Source of the DNA: Mucilaginibacter tolerans
Lineage (GTDB): Bacteria > Bacteroidota > Bacteroidia > Sphingobacteriales > Sphingobacteriaceae
DNA: 64,000 nt
Direction of reading: 5' to 3'
NCBI RefSeq assembly: GCF_030519375.1
Contig: NZ_JAUMKB010000015.1
Coordinates: forward strand, 54,269 to 118,268
Positions within the stretch are counted from its first letter, which is position 1, and every line of letters begins with the position of its first letter. A program made the translations under genes and the position numbers. Shown one piece after another: positions 54,272-63,925 of the stretch. The notes below the pieces were generated by a model. The model saw nothing but the letters and a program-made list of their open reading frames with translations. It searched no databases and had not been told where the DNA came from.

Positions 54272-54478
54272 ATGACCACGTAAGAAAAAATCATACAAGA
54301 AACAGGCCTGCTCCTGAATATTAATAAGCCTGCAAAAAAGGCGATTTTTATAGTTGGTGTCCTGCTTTGCTTTACGCCTTTTATCAGTACTGTAGTGGCC
54401 TTGCTGATGGGCCTGGCAATCGCCCAGCTAACCGGTCACCCTTATCTGAGCTTATATACAGCAGGTTATAAGCAATAA
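54272..54478 (+). pseudogene. N-terminal fragment of a YeiH-type (UPF0324) sulfate-exporter family protein
   Basis: ATG at 54272 is followed after two codons by an in-frame TAA (54281-54283), consistent with a CAA to TAA change. The frame then continues for 64 codons to TAA at 54476-54478 and contains TPFISTVVALLMGLAIAQL and TGHPYL, the first membrane helix region of that family. The remaining ~300 residues are missing. A decayed fragment. Confidence 0.55.
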
Positions 54479-54480
54479 AA

Positions 54481-54520
54481 AAACCGGCATACCAGAACTG
54501 GGTCTGGATTTTGCCGGTTT
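54481..54520. terminator. Terminator for tRNA-Met
   Basis: Stem AAACCGGCA (54481-54489) / TGCCGGTTT (54512-54520), with an A run before it on the plus strand (T run on the minus). It lies just 3' of the minus-strand tRNA gene. Confidence 0.8.
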
Positions 54521-54531
54521 CGCCGATTTGG

Positions 54532-54605
54532 TAGCGGGGAGCAGGATCGAACTGCCGACCTTAGGGTTATGAATCCTACGCTCTAACCATCTGAGCTACC
54601 CCGCC
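54532..54605 (-). tRNA. tRNA-Met (CAT)
   Basis: Complete cloverleaf on the minus strand: acceptor GGCGGGG / CCCCGCT, TA at 8-9, D-arm GCTC...GAGC, anticodon loop TTCATAA (anticodon CAT), T-arm GGCAG-TTCGATC-CTGCT. A CCA is encoded right after the discriminator A (54531-54529). One A-C mismatch closes the anticodon stem. Probably the elongator Met tRNA; a tRNA-Ile2 (modified CAT) cannot be fully excluded. Confidence 0.92.
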
Positions 54606-54828
54606 GGATCATTTTTTTTTATCTTTTTACTGGCTATTTTTCAACAACTTGTATTAAAATCAGCCTCTATTTGCTTTAAACGTTATTCTTTATTATTCAG
54701 GCCGAAAATGGCATCAAATAAAGCTTTATCGCTGTAAAAAGAGTTTGCAAATATAGTAGAAATTCGTTTTCTTTAGAAAAAATGTTAAGATTTACGGCAA
54801 ATCATACCGCCGGTTGTTATAAACCCCT

Positions 54829-55209
54829 ATGTCTGGAAAGAAGAAATTTAATATTGAGTACGAAATAAAATCGTCGCCCAGGATACTATATAGCTTCCTG
54901 AGTGAACCTAATGGACTGACGCAGTGGTTTGCCGATGATGTAACTGTTAGAGACCAGGTTTTTACCTTTAACTGGGACGGAGAAGAACAAAAAGCAAAAT
55001 TGCTTTGCACCAAAGAAAATAAACTGGTCAGGTTTAAGTGGCTGGATGATGATCCGGAATATTTTTTCGAAATGGAGATATTGCAGGACGAGCTAACCAA
55101 TGACGTCGCCCTGAGCATTACCGACTTTGCCGCAGAAGATACCTTGAGTGAAAGAAAATTAATCTGGGATAATCAGATTGAGTACCTTATCAGCGTTCTA
55201 GGTGCATAA
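54829..55209 (+). CDS. START-like (SRPBCC) domain protein
   Basis: 126 residues, a single helix-grip domain: EYEIKSSPRILYSFLSEPNGLTQWFADDV, with the AHSA1-like GLTQWFADDV motif and a C-terminal helix (LIWDNQIEYLISVLGA). Proteins of this kind sit next to LptF/G-type permeases in many Bacteroidota. The ligand is unknown. A small hairpin (AGGGAA/TTCCCT) follows its stop. Confidence 0.8.
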   Translation: MSGKKKFNIEYEIKSSPRILYSFLSEPNGLTQWFADDVTVRDQVFTFNWDGEEQKAKLLCTKENKLVRFKWLDDDPEYFFEMEILQDELTNDVALSITDFAAEDTLSERKLIWDNQIEYLISVLGA

Positions 55210-55236
55210 GGGAATAATTTTCCCTAATTTTGTATT

Positions 55237-56664
55237 GTGAAGAAAATTCATCTCTTATTACTCAAAGCATTTATCAGGCCTTTCATAGTCACCTTCATGA
55301 TCGTTATGTTCGTGTTGTTGATGTTGTTCCTGTTCAAATACATCGACGACCTGATCGGGAAAGGGTTTGAGCTGACCACCATCTTGCAATTAATGTTATA
55401 TGCCTCGGCTACCAATGTGGCTATGGCATTGCCTCTCTCAGTGCTTCTTTCATCCATCATGACCTATGGCAGCCTGGGCGAAAACTATGAACTGGTAGCT
55501 ATAAAATCGGCAGGAGTTTCATTGCGCAGAGCAATGTACCCAATGATCATTGTGGTTGGTATTCTTAGTATAGCGGCTTTTATATTCTCCGACAATATGC
55601 TCCCGGTGGCCAACAGGAAATATTATTCTCTTTTGTATGACGTAAGGCAACAAAAATCAGCTAACTTATTACCTGAGGGTGTTTTCAGTAACAGTTTTCC
55701 GGGTTATTCTATTCGTGTAAATAAAAAGGACCCTGATGGGCAAACCCTGCATGATGTGATGATCTATTCAAAAAACGAGTCGGACAATAATACCAACGTC
55801 TTGGTTGCCAAAGAAGGCAGGATGTACCGCACAATGGATAATCAGTTTCTGATACTGAGACTCAAAGATGGTGTAAGGTATGAAGAAGCGCATGGTGATA
55901 AAAATTTCGAGATGCGCCAGCGGTTTACTCGCTTCCGTTTTAAGGAAACAGAGCAAAAGTTTGATCTGTCGTTCATGAAACTGAAGCGTACCGACGAAAA
56001 TTTATTTAGGCAGGCGGTGCAAATGATGGACCTCAAACAATTGAAATATTTTGGCGATTCAACCCGCAGACAATTGGATAGCGTTACAGGCCTTAATTAT
56101 AAACAGGTTAGTCCGTATATTAAATACTTTGGTATACCTAAAAAGCCAAAGGATGCTAAAATTAAATATGTGGTTTGTAAGAGTAAAAATATATTGGGCG
56201 ATATGAGCCTGCAACAACAGGTAGCTGCGTTGATGAATGCACAAAATGAAGTGCGTTCTGTTACCGAGGTAACTAAAAACCGTGCCGATATGTATAAAGA
56301 CATGGCCAAAAGCGGGCGAAATATCGCTCTGGAATATCAAAAGAAGTTTGAGTTATCGGCGGCGTGTATCACCCTGTTTTTGATCGGTGCACCAATGGGA
56401 TCCATTATTCGTAAGGGCGGGCTTGGGATGCCGGTTGTTGTATCTGTGATATTCTTCCTTGTATATTATATCACCTGGACAATTGGCGAGAAATCTGCGA
56501 AAGGCGGAGATCTATCGCCGGTAATAGGTGAATGGATATCGATAATCATATTAACACCAATCGGACTGTTCCTTTCTTATAAAGCGGCAAATGATTCTGT
56601 TTTATTTGACATGGAAGCTTATAAACGGTTCTTCAATAAATTATTACGGCGAAAAGACGTATAA
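55237..56664 (+). CDS. LptF/LptG-family LPS export permease
   Basis: 475 residues of the YjgP/YjgQ family: N-terminal helices (LLLLKAFIRPFIVTFMIVMFVLLMLFLFKYIDDL region), a periplasmic jellyroll middle, and C-terminal helices with GAPMGSIIRKGG. Moves lipopolysaccharide to the outer membrane together with an LptB ATPase encoded elsewhere. The start is GTG; a TAATTTTG -7-like box (55225-55232) ends only 4 bases before it, so a leaderless transcript is possible. Confidence 0.9.
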   Translation: MKKIHLLLLKAFIRPFIVTFMIVMFVLLMLFLFKYIDDLIGKGFELTTILQLMLYASATNVAMALPLSVLLSSIMTYGSLGENYELVAIKSAGVSLRRAMYPMIIVVGILSIAAFIFSDNMLPVANRKYYSLLYDVRQQKSANLLPEGVFSNSFPGYSIRVNKKDPDGQTLHDVMIYSKNESDNNTNVLVAKEGRMYRTMDNQFLILRLKDGVRYEEAHGDKNFEMRQRFTRFRFKETEQKFDLSFMKLKRTDENLFRQAVQMMDLKQLKYFGDSTRRQLDSVTGLNYKQVSPYIKYFGIPKKPKDAKIKYVVCKSKNILGDMSLQQQVAALMNAQNEVRSVTEVTKNRADMYKDMAKSGRNIALEYQKKFELSAACITLFLIGAPMGSIIRKGGLGMPVVVSVIFFLVYYITWTIGEKSAKGGDLSPVIGEWISIIILTPIGLFLSYKAANDSVLFDMEAYKRFFNKLLRRKDV

Positions 56665-56786
56665 GAGCTATAAAGCAACTTTTACAAATATCCGACCGTA
56701 ATGGATAGAGTAACAGTTAACTTTGTATAATATACAATGGTATGCTGGCTTTACCGGAGGCCTATTTACACTACTGACACCAAAAA

Positions 56787-57989
56787 ATGCTGAATACAAT
56801 ACAGGAAGCTATAGAAGCTATCAAAGCTGGAAGAACCATTATAGTTGTTGATGATGAAGACCGCGAAAATGAAGGTGATTTCTTAACTGCTGCGCATAAT
56901 GCTACCCCCGAAACTATAAATTTTATGATACGTCATGGAAGGGGACTGGTTTGTGCGCCCATCACCAGTCAGCGGGCAAAGGAGTTGGAGTTAGAGCCAA
57001 TGGTAACCAACAATACCACCTCACACGAGACGAACTTTACTGTTTCTGTCGACCTGCTGGCAGGTTGTACAACTGGTATATCTGCATCCGATCGTTCAAA
57101 AACCGTTCTGGCTCTGATTGATCCGTCTACAGTTCCATCTGATCTGGGCCGTCCGGGCCATATATTTCCATTGATAGCGAAGGATGGCGGTGTGCTGCGC
57201 CGTACAGGGCATACTGAAGCGGCCATTGATATGGCTGTTCTGGCAGGGTTTGAACCTGCCGGTGTGATCTGTGAGATCATAAAAGAAGACGGCGAAATGG
57301 CTCGCCTTCCTGATTTGCTGCAAATGGCCAGGGAATTTGATATGAAGATCATTTCTATTAAGGATTTGATCGAATACCGTCTTACTGCCGAAACGTTAGT
57401 ACATAAGGAAATTGCTGTTAAGATGCCTACCCAATGGGGCGATTTTGACATGATAGCTTATACTCAATTGGATACAGGAGAACACCACCTGGCCTTGGTA
57501 AAAGGAAGCTGGGAGCCGCACGAACCCGTGCTCGTACGTGTACACAGCTCATGTGTTACCGGCGATATTTTTGGCTCATGCCGGTGCGACTGCGGGCCTC
57601 AACTGCATAAGGCGATGGAGATGATCAGCCAAGAGGGTAAGGGCGCTATTGTGTACATGAATCAGGAGGGCAGGGGTATTGGACTGATTAATAAATTAAG
57701 GGCTTACCATCTTCAGGAAAACGGCTTGGATACGGTTGAAGCAAACCTTAAGCTCGGTTTTAAAATGGATCAGCGGGATTACGGCATTGGTGCCCAGATA
57801 CTACGCAGTTTGGGGATAACTAAAATGCGTTTGATGACTAATAATCCTAAGAAACGTTCGGGGTTAATGGGCTACGGGCTTGAGATTGTCGAGAATGTGG
57901 CGATTGAGATAAAGCCTAATCCGCATAATGAGGCTTACCTGAAAACCAAACGCGATAAAATGGATCACGCTATCCTGCGGGATCATTGA
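56787..57989 (+). CDS. ribBA: Bifunctional DHBP synthase / GTP cyclohydrolase II
   Basis: 400 residues, riboflavin biosynthesis. The N-terminal DHBP synthase domain has DDEDRENEGDF and HTEAAIDM; the C-terminal GTP cyclohydrolase II domain has the zinc cysteines in SSCVTGDIFGSCRCDCG and the GTP-binding NQEGRGIGL. A -7-like TAACTTTG lies upstream near 56718. It ends convergently with the tamB gene, overlapping it by 7 bases. Confidence 0.95.
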   Translation: MLNTIQEAIEAIKAGRTIIVVDDEDRENEGDFLTAAHNATPETINFMIRHGRGLVCAPITSQRAKELELEPMVTNNTTSHETNFTVSVDLLAGCTTGISASDRSKTVLALIDPSTVPSDLGRPGHIFPLIAKDGGVLRRTGHTEAAIDMAVLAGFEPAGVICEIIKEDGEMARLPDLLQMAREFDMKIISIKDLIEYRLTAETLVHKEIAVKMPTQWGDFDMIAYTQLDTGEHHLALVKGSWEPHEPVLVRVHSSCVTGDIFGSCRCDCGPQLHKAMEMISQEGKGAIVYMNQEGRGIGLINKLRAYHLQENGLDTVEANLKLGFKMDQRDYGIGAQILRSLGITKMRLMTNNPKKRSGLMGYGLEIVENVAIEIKPNPHNEAYLKTKRDKMDHAILRDH

Positions 57990-60900
57990 TCATTATCATC
58001 TGCCTTTTCATTTACAGCATGACTGCTAGCACCAGGCGTTGTTCCTGAGTTTGGCGTTTTTATAGGTTCAGGAAGCGGTATAACTGGCTGCTTTTTCTTG
58101 CGTATGCCAAACATGTTCCTCAAAAACTCACCAAAGGTGTCGAAGTCTCGCTGATAAACCAGCCCGACACCATTTACATATTGCGCCGTTAATTGTTGGT
58201 CTAATGTATTCAGTACAGTGCCGTTTAGCAAGCGATAGGAGTATCGCGCAGTGAGGTTACCGTTTTTTGTAATAAGATACTGCGCACTAAAGTCTTTTGA
58301 TAAGTTATTAAAGCTCGAATTAAATAGGCTATTGTTGTTATAATATAAATCGTTTGACGAAACTGCGGCGGAATACAAACTTCCGCTCAACACCACGCGC
58401 TCATTAAATAAATGTAATGATGCACTCGCATCATTAAATGACCGGATATTCAAATCGAGGCTTTTAATTGTGTTAGATTGGGAAATAAGCGTATTGAGTT
58501 TATTGAATGCAAATTCGCTTACCGCCTCACTTGCTGTATTCAATGTTTGTGTGCCCAAAGCGCCCCCATTACCGCCCGGGGTAAACCTCCTGGTTGCAAT
58601 AATACTCAAAGCTTGCTGCGTACGATTATTATAATCGCTCAGATATGCGCTTACAGTTTCTTTTATCGAGGGGTCTGTAGGGAAGTTAAAATCAAAGTCG
58701 ATGGTAGGCTGTAACAGCGATTTTGTTAAGATCAAATTCGCCTGAACCAATACTAACTCATTCGGCAACGGAATACCAGCAGCTGAATAAAGCTCCCGGA
58801 TTCCTGTACGTACCTCATAAACCGCACGCATGTTTATCTCCGCATTATTAGGATTGCCGGTCCACCGGATGGTTCCTCCCTGTGTTACCTGAAAGTTTTT
58901 ACTAATGACGTCCTTGGCAATAAATTCAAACTTGCCCGAAGTGATCAAAAAGTCGCCGAACATGGTAAAATCGCCCAGACTGCTGATGTTTAACTTTAAG
59001 TTAGTCGCAGTACCGCTACCTTCCAACTTGCCATAATCCGTAGTGATTTTTACCAATGTTTTTTCATCAGCGCTAAGGTCAAAATTCAGACTAACACCAT
59101 TGAATGGTCTGGGTTTAGCGACATTTTTAGCCGTATCTTTATGGCTTACGAATTTTATAAAATCATAGTCCTCCGCTACAGTTGAGGTATTTAACGGGAT
59201 ATTAAATACTGTACCTGCATCAGTTTTTGCTTTAATATCAATATTCATATTATCCGTAGGACCGCTAAAGCTAAAACGACCGGTGGCATAGGCCGTACCG
59301 AAATAAAGCCTGTTATCTTTAAATGTTGTATTAAGTGCCATAAAGTTTTTGGCATTTAATACCACTTCAATATCCGGGTTCGAAATATCATTCAGGTCAA
59401 CTTTTCCGGTAGCCGTGGCTTCATTCCCACGAATATCTTTCAATACCAACCCATCTACATTGATTACGCTATTGTTAACAGCTAGTTTATTATTTATGGT
59501 ATAAGCTGTTTTTAAGTAATTAACCGTCACCCCCGTATTTGCCAGGGTAATATCGCCGTTAAATTGAGGGTTTGATAGAGTGCCGCTCAGCTTTAGATCG
59601 GTAGAGATGGTGCCTTTAAGATTCGATACCAGATCATTAATAAAGGGCTCTAAAATGATAGCCTCGGCCTGGTTCATTTTTATATTGAAGTCCAGCTTAT
59701 CGTCCGTTTGTTTTCCGATCAGGTAAGCCCCCTCAATATTCATAGTTTCCAAACCACGGTTGATAATATTCATTTTTACATTGGCCTGAGTACGGGCGGT
59801 ATCTAATGAGGATGCTATCTTCACATTTCCGATCACGGTCTTGTTCATCATGAAAGTATCGATTGATAGATGCGAATCAAATACCGGTGCCTTGGTAACC
59901 GCACTTAATACCACGTCGCCATTTAGTGTGCCATTCATTTTTAAGTTGGCCGTGCGTGTCAACTGATCAAATGTTGACATCTTGAATTTCTCAAATTCCA
60001 CCTTCAACTGATCAGCCGGGTTGTCGGAAATAAAGCCGTTTATCCGGGCCTTTTGTCCGCCGTTGGAAAGTTCAAAGCCTGTTACCTGGGTCTTGCCGTC
60101 CAGCAACCTTATTCTAACTTTATCTGTCAGCCGCCAGTATTGATGTTCCAATATTACGTCTGATGGCAAAAGCGAAAGCTTGGCTGTTGTATCGCGTCCA
60201 AATTGCACAAGGCCATAAAGGTCGAGCTGGTTAGTAGCATCCTTGTCGGCTAGCTTGATGTTGAAATTAAGGCTGTCTTTTCTTAAGAAATTCGAGATAC
60301 TTATATTTTTTACGAAAAGGCTATCCGTAAAATTGACCCGGCTTAACGAGATGTTTGCCTCCAGGTCCTTGTCGGTGGTGTTCTCGTCTAAGATAAAATC
60401 ATGAAAAACAGTCTTGCCCAACTGAACGGTTTTGATATAGCCGTTAAGAGTCGCAGTTTTATTTGCCGAATCAAACTGCCCGATAAAAGTTCCCTGGTCC
60501 GGCACTTTTACAGTGGGGGCATACATGGCCAGCAAAGGTTCCAGGTTTTTTATAGTTAGATTGAACGAAAACTGCTGAGGTTTCGGGGCAACAATCTCGG
60601 TCTTCAGTGACGGGATATATTTCTTTACGATTGTTTTGAAATAGGATGGCAAAGTTGCCAGATCGTAGCTTCCTTTAATGCCGGCATCAGCCAGATCTGA
60701 TTTTAAACTGATTTCCCTTACTTTACCCAACCCGTTTGCTGCAAGATATACCGAATCAACCACATAATTATTGCGTGGATCGGTAATCTTTATTTGTGAT
60801 AAAAGTACCTTGCCTTCGGTATTATTGAGATCATGGCCATGGAAATTGGCATTAATGCGTGTAGAAAGCGTAATTGTATCCTTTAATAATTTTAGCGTAT

Positions 60901-62545
60901 GCAACTTAGCATCGTTGATAGTGGCTGCGAAATTGTACTCAGGTAATTTCGGATTCAAATCTATGCTGCCATTTGCATCCAGTTGGATGTTGCTGTCATC
61001 AATTGAGAGTTTCGCACTGGCTACTTTTTTAAGGAACGTGCCGTTCAGAGTTACGTTGTTATAATCATACCCTTTGAAAGTGATATTTTTTATACTGGCA
61101 TCCAGCTTCTCAGTCAGGTCTTTTAGTTTATCGCCACTCCCTACTACGTTGGCCGTTAAAGTAGCGCGACCAACATCACTTTCGTCTATCAGCGTGCCCA
61201 GGTCAAAATTATAGGTTGATAATTTACCGCTATAACTTGGGGTGCCGGCTTTGTTGATTTTCAGGTTAAGGTCTGAATCAAACCGGCCCAATTTGGTTTT
61301 GAAAGTGCCATAGGCGACAAAGTCGTTCTGTAATCCGGTAAAACGTCCTGAAAAATTGATCTGCCCAAATTTGGCTATCACATCCGGTACCTTTGCCGTT
61401 GGGGTACCAGTAAAGTTGCTGTATAGGTAGTCGATATCTTTCTTGTTAGTGGCGATCTGCTCGAAATTGAGTTCAAGAAAGGTATTATCCCAATCCGGGA
61501 GGCCTTTCAGGTTAAAGTCACCTTTCACATAGGTACCCTGCCCGCCGGTAACCAGCAGGTTCTTCGACTTCAGATTATTTACATACCCTTTTATCTGCCC
61601 ATCGAGGCCAAGGTCGAATTTTACCTTTTCCAGCCCATCAGTAAAGTAAGCAATATCGCTGGATGCAATATGGGAGGTTTTGAAGGCGCCTTCCATATAC
61701 ACACGGTCATCTATATGGTCGCCAATGTCATCAAAGTTCTTAAACTTCATCCTGAAATAGTTCTTCAAATCAGAATGTGTCGTTTGTAAATGCATGTTTT
61801 GCACCAATATCTGATTGGTATCCACGGTAGCTTTTCCAATCAAGTTCCTGAGGTAAAAACCGCTTTTCTTTTCCAAAAGGGTCAGTTTATGTATATTGCC
61901 TTTGAAGACATGGTGAACAAAATCGAGGTCTGATATCTCTGTTGTAAAATTGTGCACATCCAAATCATCAAAATTCACCTGATTCATAGCGGTGTCTACC
62001 AGGAAGTTTTTGTAACGGAAGTGCAGGTTATTAATGGCGACTTTCTCAAAATCTATTGTCCAAGGTTTGCTTTTAGTTTTTGTTTTTATAGTATGTGGCG
62101 AACTGAAAAAGTCTTCAAGAAATTTAAGATTGCTTGTGCTATCTTTAAGCTTTTTCAGATAGACAGATCCGTTGTCCAGTTGCACCAAGCTCAGATCAAG
62201 GTGCCGTCGTTGTATACTGGTTAATAAAGAAAAACCGCTAATATCAACCGTAAGCTTAGGCGTATTGATTAAAGTGTCCTTTTGTTTATCCAGTACATAA
62301 AAGTCTTCGAGCACTACGGTCGAAAATGGTTTAATGTAAAGACTCTTGATGCTGACTTTGGTATTGAGCTTTTCGGAAAGGTAATCTGTTGCCTGTTTAG
62401 CAGCCCAGGTTTGTACTGGTTTATACTCAAATAGCAGAAGTATGACGCTTATTACTAGTAAAATAAACAGCACAATCCCTAACGCTATATTGAGTAGTTT
62501 TTTAATAACTTTGTATTTTTTAATTGGATGCGCAAAAATATGCAT
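57983..62545 (-). CDS. tamB: TamB-like translocation and assembly protein
   Basis: 1520 residues. One N-terminal membrane helix (about 17-40), then a very long series of amphipathic beta-strands forming the lipid-transfer groove typical of the AsmA/TamB group, and a C-terminal TamB (DUF490) domain (ITSGKFEFIAKDVISKNFQVTQGGTIRWTG in pieces). It bridges the periplasm and helps place outer-membrane proteins or lipids. Divergent from tsaD. Confidence 0.92.
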   Translation of the reverse strand: MHIFAHPIKKYKVIKKLLNIALGIVLFILLVISVILLLFEYKPVQTWAAKQATDYLSEKLNTKVSIKSLYIKPFSTVVLEDFYVLDKQKDTLINTPKLTVDISGFSLLTSIQRRHLDLSLVQLDNGSVYLKKLKDSTSNLKFLEDFFSSPHTIKTKTKSKPWTIDFEKVAINNLHFRYKNFLVDTAMNQVNFDDLDVHNFTTEISDLDFVHHVFKGNIHKLTLLEKKSGFYLRNLIGKATVDTNQILVQNMHLQTTHSDLKNYFRMKFKNFDDIGDHIDDRVYMEGAFKTSHIASSDIAYFTDGLEKVKFDLGLDGQIKGYVNNLKSKNLLVTGGQGTYVKGDFNLKGLPDWDNTFLELNFEQIATNKKDIDYLYSNFTGTPTAKVPDVIAKFGQINFSGRFTGLQNDFVAYGTFKTKLGRFDSDLNLKINKAGTPSYSGKLSTYNFDLGTLIDESDVGRATLTANVVGSGDKLKDLTEKLDASIKNITFKGYDYNNVTLNGTFLKKVASAKLSIDDSNIQLDANGSIDLNPKLPEYNFAATINDAKLHTLKLLKDTITLSTRINANFHGHDLNNTEGKVLLSQIKITDPRNNYVVDSVYLAANGLGKVREISLKSDLADAGIKGSYDLATLPSYFKTIVKKYIPSLKTEIVAPKPQQFSFNLTIKNLEPLLAMYAPTVKVPDQGTFIGQFDSANKTATLNGYIKTVQLGKTVFHDFILDENTTDKDLEANISLSRVNFTDSLFVKNISISNFLRKDSLNFNIKLADKDATNQLDLYGLVQFGRDTTAKLSLLPSDVILEHQYWRLTDKVRIRLLDGKTQVTGFELSNGGQKARINGFISDNPADQLKVEFEKFKMSTFDQLTRTANLKMNGTLNGDVVLSAVTKAPVFDSHLSIDTFMMNKTVIGNVKIASSLDTARTQANVKMNIINRGLETMNIEGAYLIGKQTDDKLDFNIKMNQAEAIILEPFINDLVSNLKGTISTDLKLSGTLSNPQFNGDITLANTGVTVNYLKTAYTINNKLAVNNSVINVDGLVLKDIRGNEATATGKVDLNDISNPDIEVVLNAKNFMALNTTFKDNRLYFGTAYATGRFSFSGPTDNMNIDIKAKTDAGTVFNIPLNTSTVAEDYDFIKFVSHKDTAKNVAKPRPFNGVSLNFDLSADEKTLVKITTDYGKLEGSGTATNLKLNISSLGDFTMFGDFLITSGKFEFIAKDVISKNFQVTQGGTIRWTGNPNNAEINMRAVYEVRTGIRELYSAAGIPLPNELVLVQANLILTKSLLQPTIDFDFNFPTDPSIKETVSAYLSDYNNRTQQALSIIATRRFTPGGNGGALGTQTLNTASEAVSEFAFNKLNTLISQSNTIKSLDLNIRSFNDASASLHLFNERVVLSGSLYSAAVSSNDLYYNNNSLFNSSFNNLSKDFSAQYLITKNGNLTARYSYRLLNGTVLNTLDQQLTAQYVNGVGLVYQRDFDTFGEFLRNMFGIRKKKQPVIPLPEPIKTPNSGTTPGASSHAVNEKADDNDQ

Positions 62546-62655
62546 TCATATATTGATAATGAGTTTAGTTTTTGCACATATTAACGTTTATTTCTTTGAC
62601 TTTCTTCAATAACCAGAGTTTATTTAACTCGGTTTTGAAATTTTGATTTTTTAAG

Positions 62656-63657
62656 GTGCCTGTAATACTCGGAATTGAATCTTCCTGTGACGAAACATCA
62701 GCCTCCATCTGCGCTGATGGCAAAATTTTAAGCAATGTAATTGCCAATCAAACTATCCACGAAGCTTACGGTGGTGTAGTGCCCGAGCTGGCCTCGCGCG
62801 TACACCAGCAAAATATTGTTCCCGCAGTACAACAATCTATTGTAAACGCAAAAATCAGCAAGAATGATATTGATGCAGTCGCTTTTACGCGTGGTCCGGG
62901 GCTTTTAGGTTCATTATTGGTAGGTGTCTCGTTTGCCAAAGCTTTTGCATTAGCCAGGAATTTACCTTTGATTGAAGTCAACCATATGCAGGCGCATGTG
63001 CTGGCCCATTTTATCGATGAACCGAAACCAAGCTTTCCTTTTTTGTGCTTGACAGTTTCCGGAGGGCACACGCAAATCGTTTTGGTAAAAGATTACTTCA
63101 ATATGGAGATAGTTGGCCAAACCAATGATGATGCCGCAGGCGAAGCTTTGGATAAAACCAGTAAGATTTTGGGCTTGCCATATCCAGGCGGACCGATGAT
63201 CGATAAATACGCGCGTATAGGTAATCCGAATGCTTACCAATTTCCAGAGCCACAAATTCCAGGACTGGATTTCAGTTTCAGCGGATTAAAAACGGCGATC
63301 CTTTATTTCATCAGGGATAACACCAGATTGAACCCTAATTTCGTGCAGGATAACATCGCAGACATCTGTGCTTCGGTAGAAAAGCGAATCGTCACCATCC
63401 TGTTAAACAAATTGAAGAAAGCAGCTCAGCAATATGATGTGAAGGATGTGGCACTAGCCGGAGGTGTATCAGCTAATACAGGCTTGCGTAATGGCCTGAA
63501 AGTACTAGGCGAAGAAATGGCCTGGAACACATTCATTCCTCAATTTCAATACTGTACTGACAATGCTGCCATGATAGCCATTGCCGGTTATTACAAATAT
63601 CTGAAAGGTGACTTTGTGGGACAGGATACTGCGCCGCTGGCAAGAATGCCTTTTTAA
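62656..63657 (+). CDS. tsaD: tRNA threonylcarbamoyladenosine transferase subunit TsaD
   Basis: 333 residues, universally conserved tRNA modification enzyme (t6A37). N-terminal GIESSCDETSA, metal-binding His110 and His114 in NHMQAH, and C-terminal CTDNAAMIA with the conserved Asp. The start is a GTG (valine codon read as Met), as no ATG fits the conserved N-terminus. Confidence 0.95.
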   Translation: MPVILGIESSCDETSASICADGKILSNVIANQTIHEAYGGVVPELASRVHQQNIVPAVQQSIVNAKISKNDIDAVAFTRGPGLLGSLLVGVSFAKAFALARNLPLIEVNHMQAHVLAHFIDEPKPSFPFLCLTVSGGHTQIVLVKDYFNMEIVGQTNDDAAGEALDKTSKILGLPYPGGPMIDKYARIGNPNAYQFPEPQIPGLDFSFSGLKTAILYFIRDNTRLNPNFVQDNIADICASVEKRIVTILLNKLKKAAQQYDVKDVALAGGVSANTGLRNGLKVLGEEMAWNTFIPQFQYCTDNAAMIAIAGYYKYLKGDFVGQDTAPLARMPF

Positions 63658-63739
63658 GCTGAATGGTTTATTATTTTAATTTCTATTTTTGCAGCACTTC
63701 CGGAGTTGCGGACTTCCCGTCTTCCGGATTTTTAAAAAT

Positions 63740-63910
63740 ATGGGTGCTCCTTCAATAATTTTCTTTACTGTTTTTTTATTACCGCTGGTGGCGTTTTTTA
63801 TCTGGTTGATGAGACAGGATAAACGCAAAGGTGCAACGGGCCTGATCGTGCTAGCCATTATTGTCATTTGTGGCATTGTGTACATGTATCTGAAAACCGG
63901 CGGAAATTAA
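63740..63910 (+). CDS. Small two-helix membrane protein
   Basis: 56 residues from the ATG at 63740 (MGAPSIIFFTVFLLPL); a longer frame from 63689 adds a cysteine-rich leader without hydrophobic character. Two membrane helices joined by the basic loop MRQDKRKGAT. Unknown function. Confidence 0.6.
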   Translation: MGAPSIIFFTVFLLPLVAFFIWLMRQDKRKGATGLIVLAIIVICGIVYMYLKTGGN

Positions 63911-63925
63911 AAAGCCTCCCCACAA

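Noticed and set aside
39512..54828. CRP/FNR-type sites near the PUL and Fic region
   Set aside because: Checked the intergenic sequence by eye; no TGA-N6-TCA pair with 22-bp spacing was found, so these genes are not counted in the regulon.
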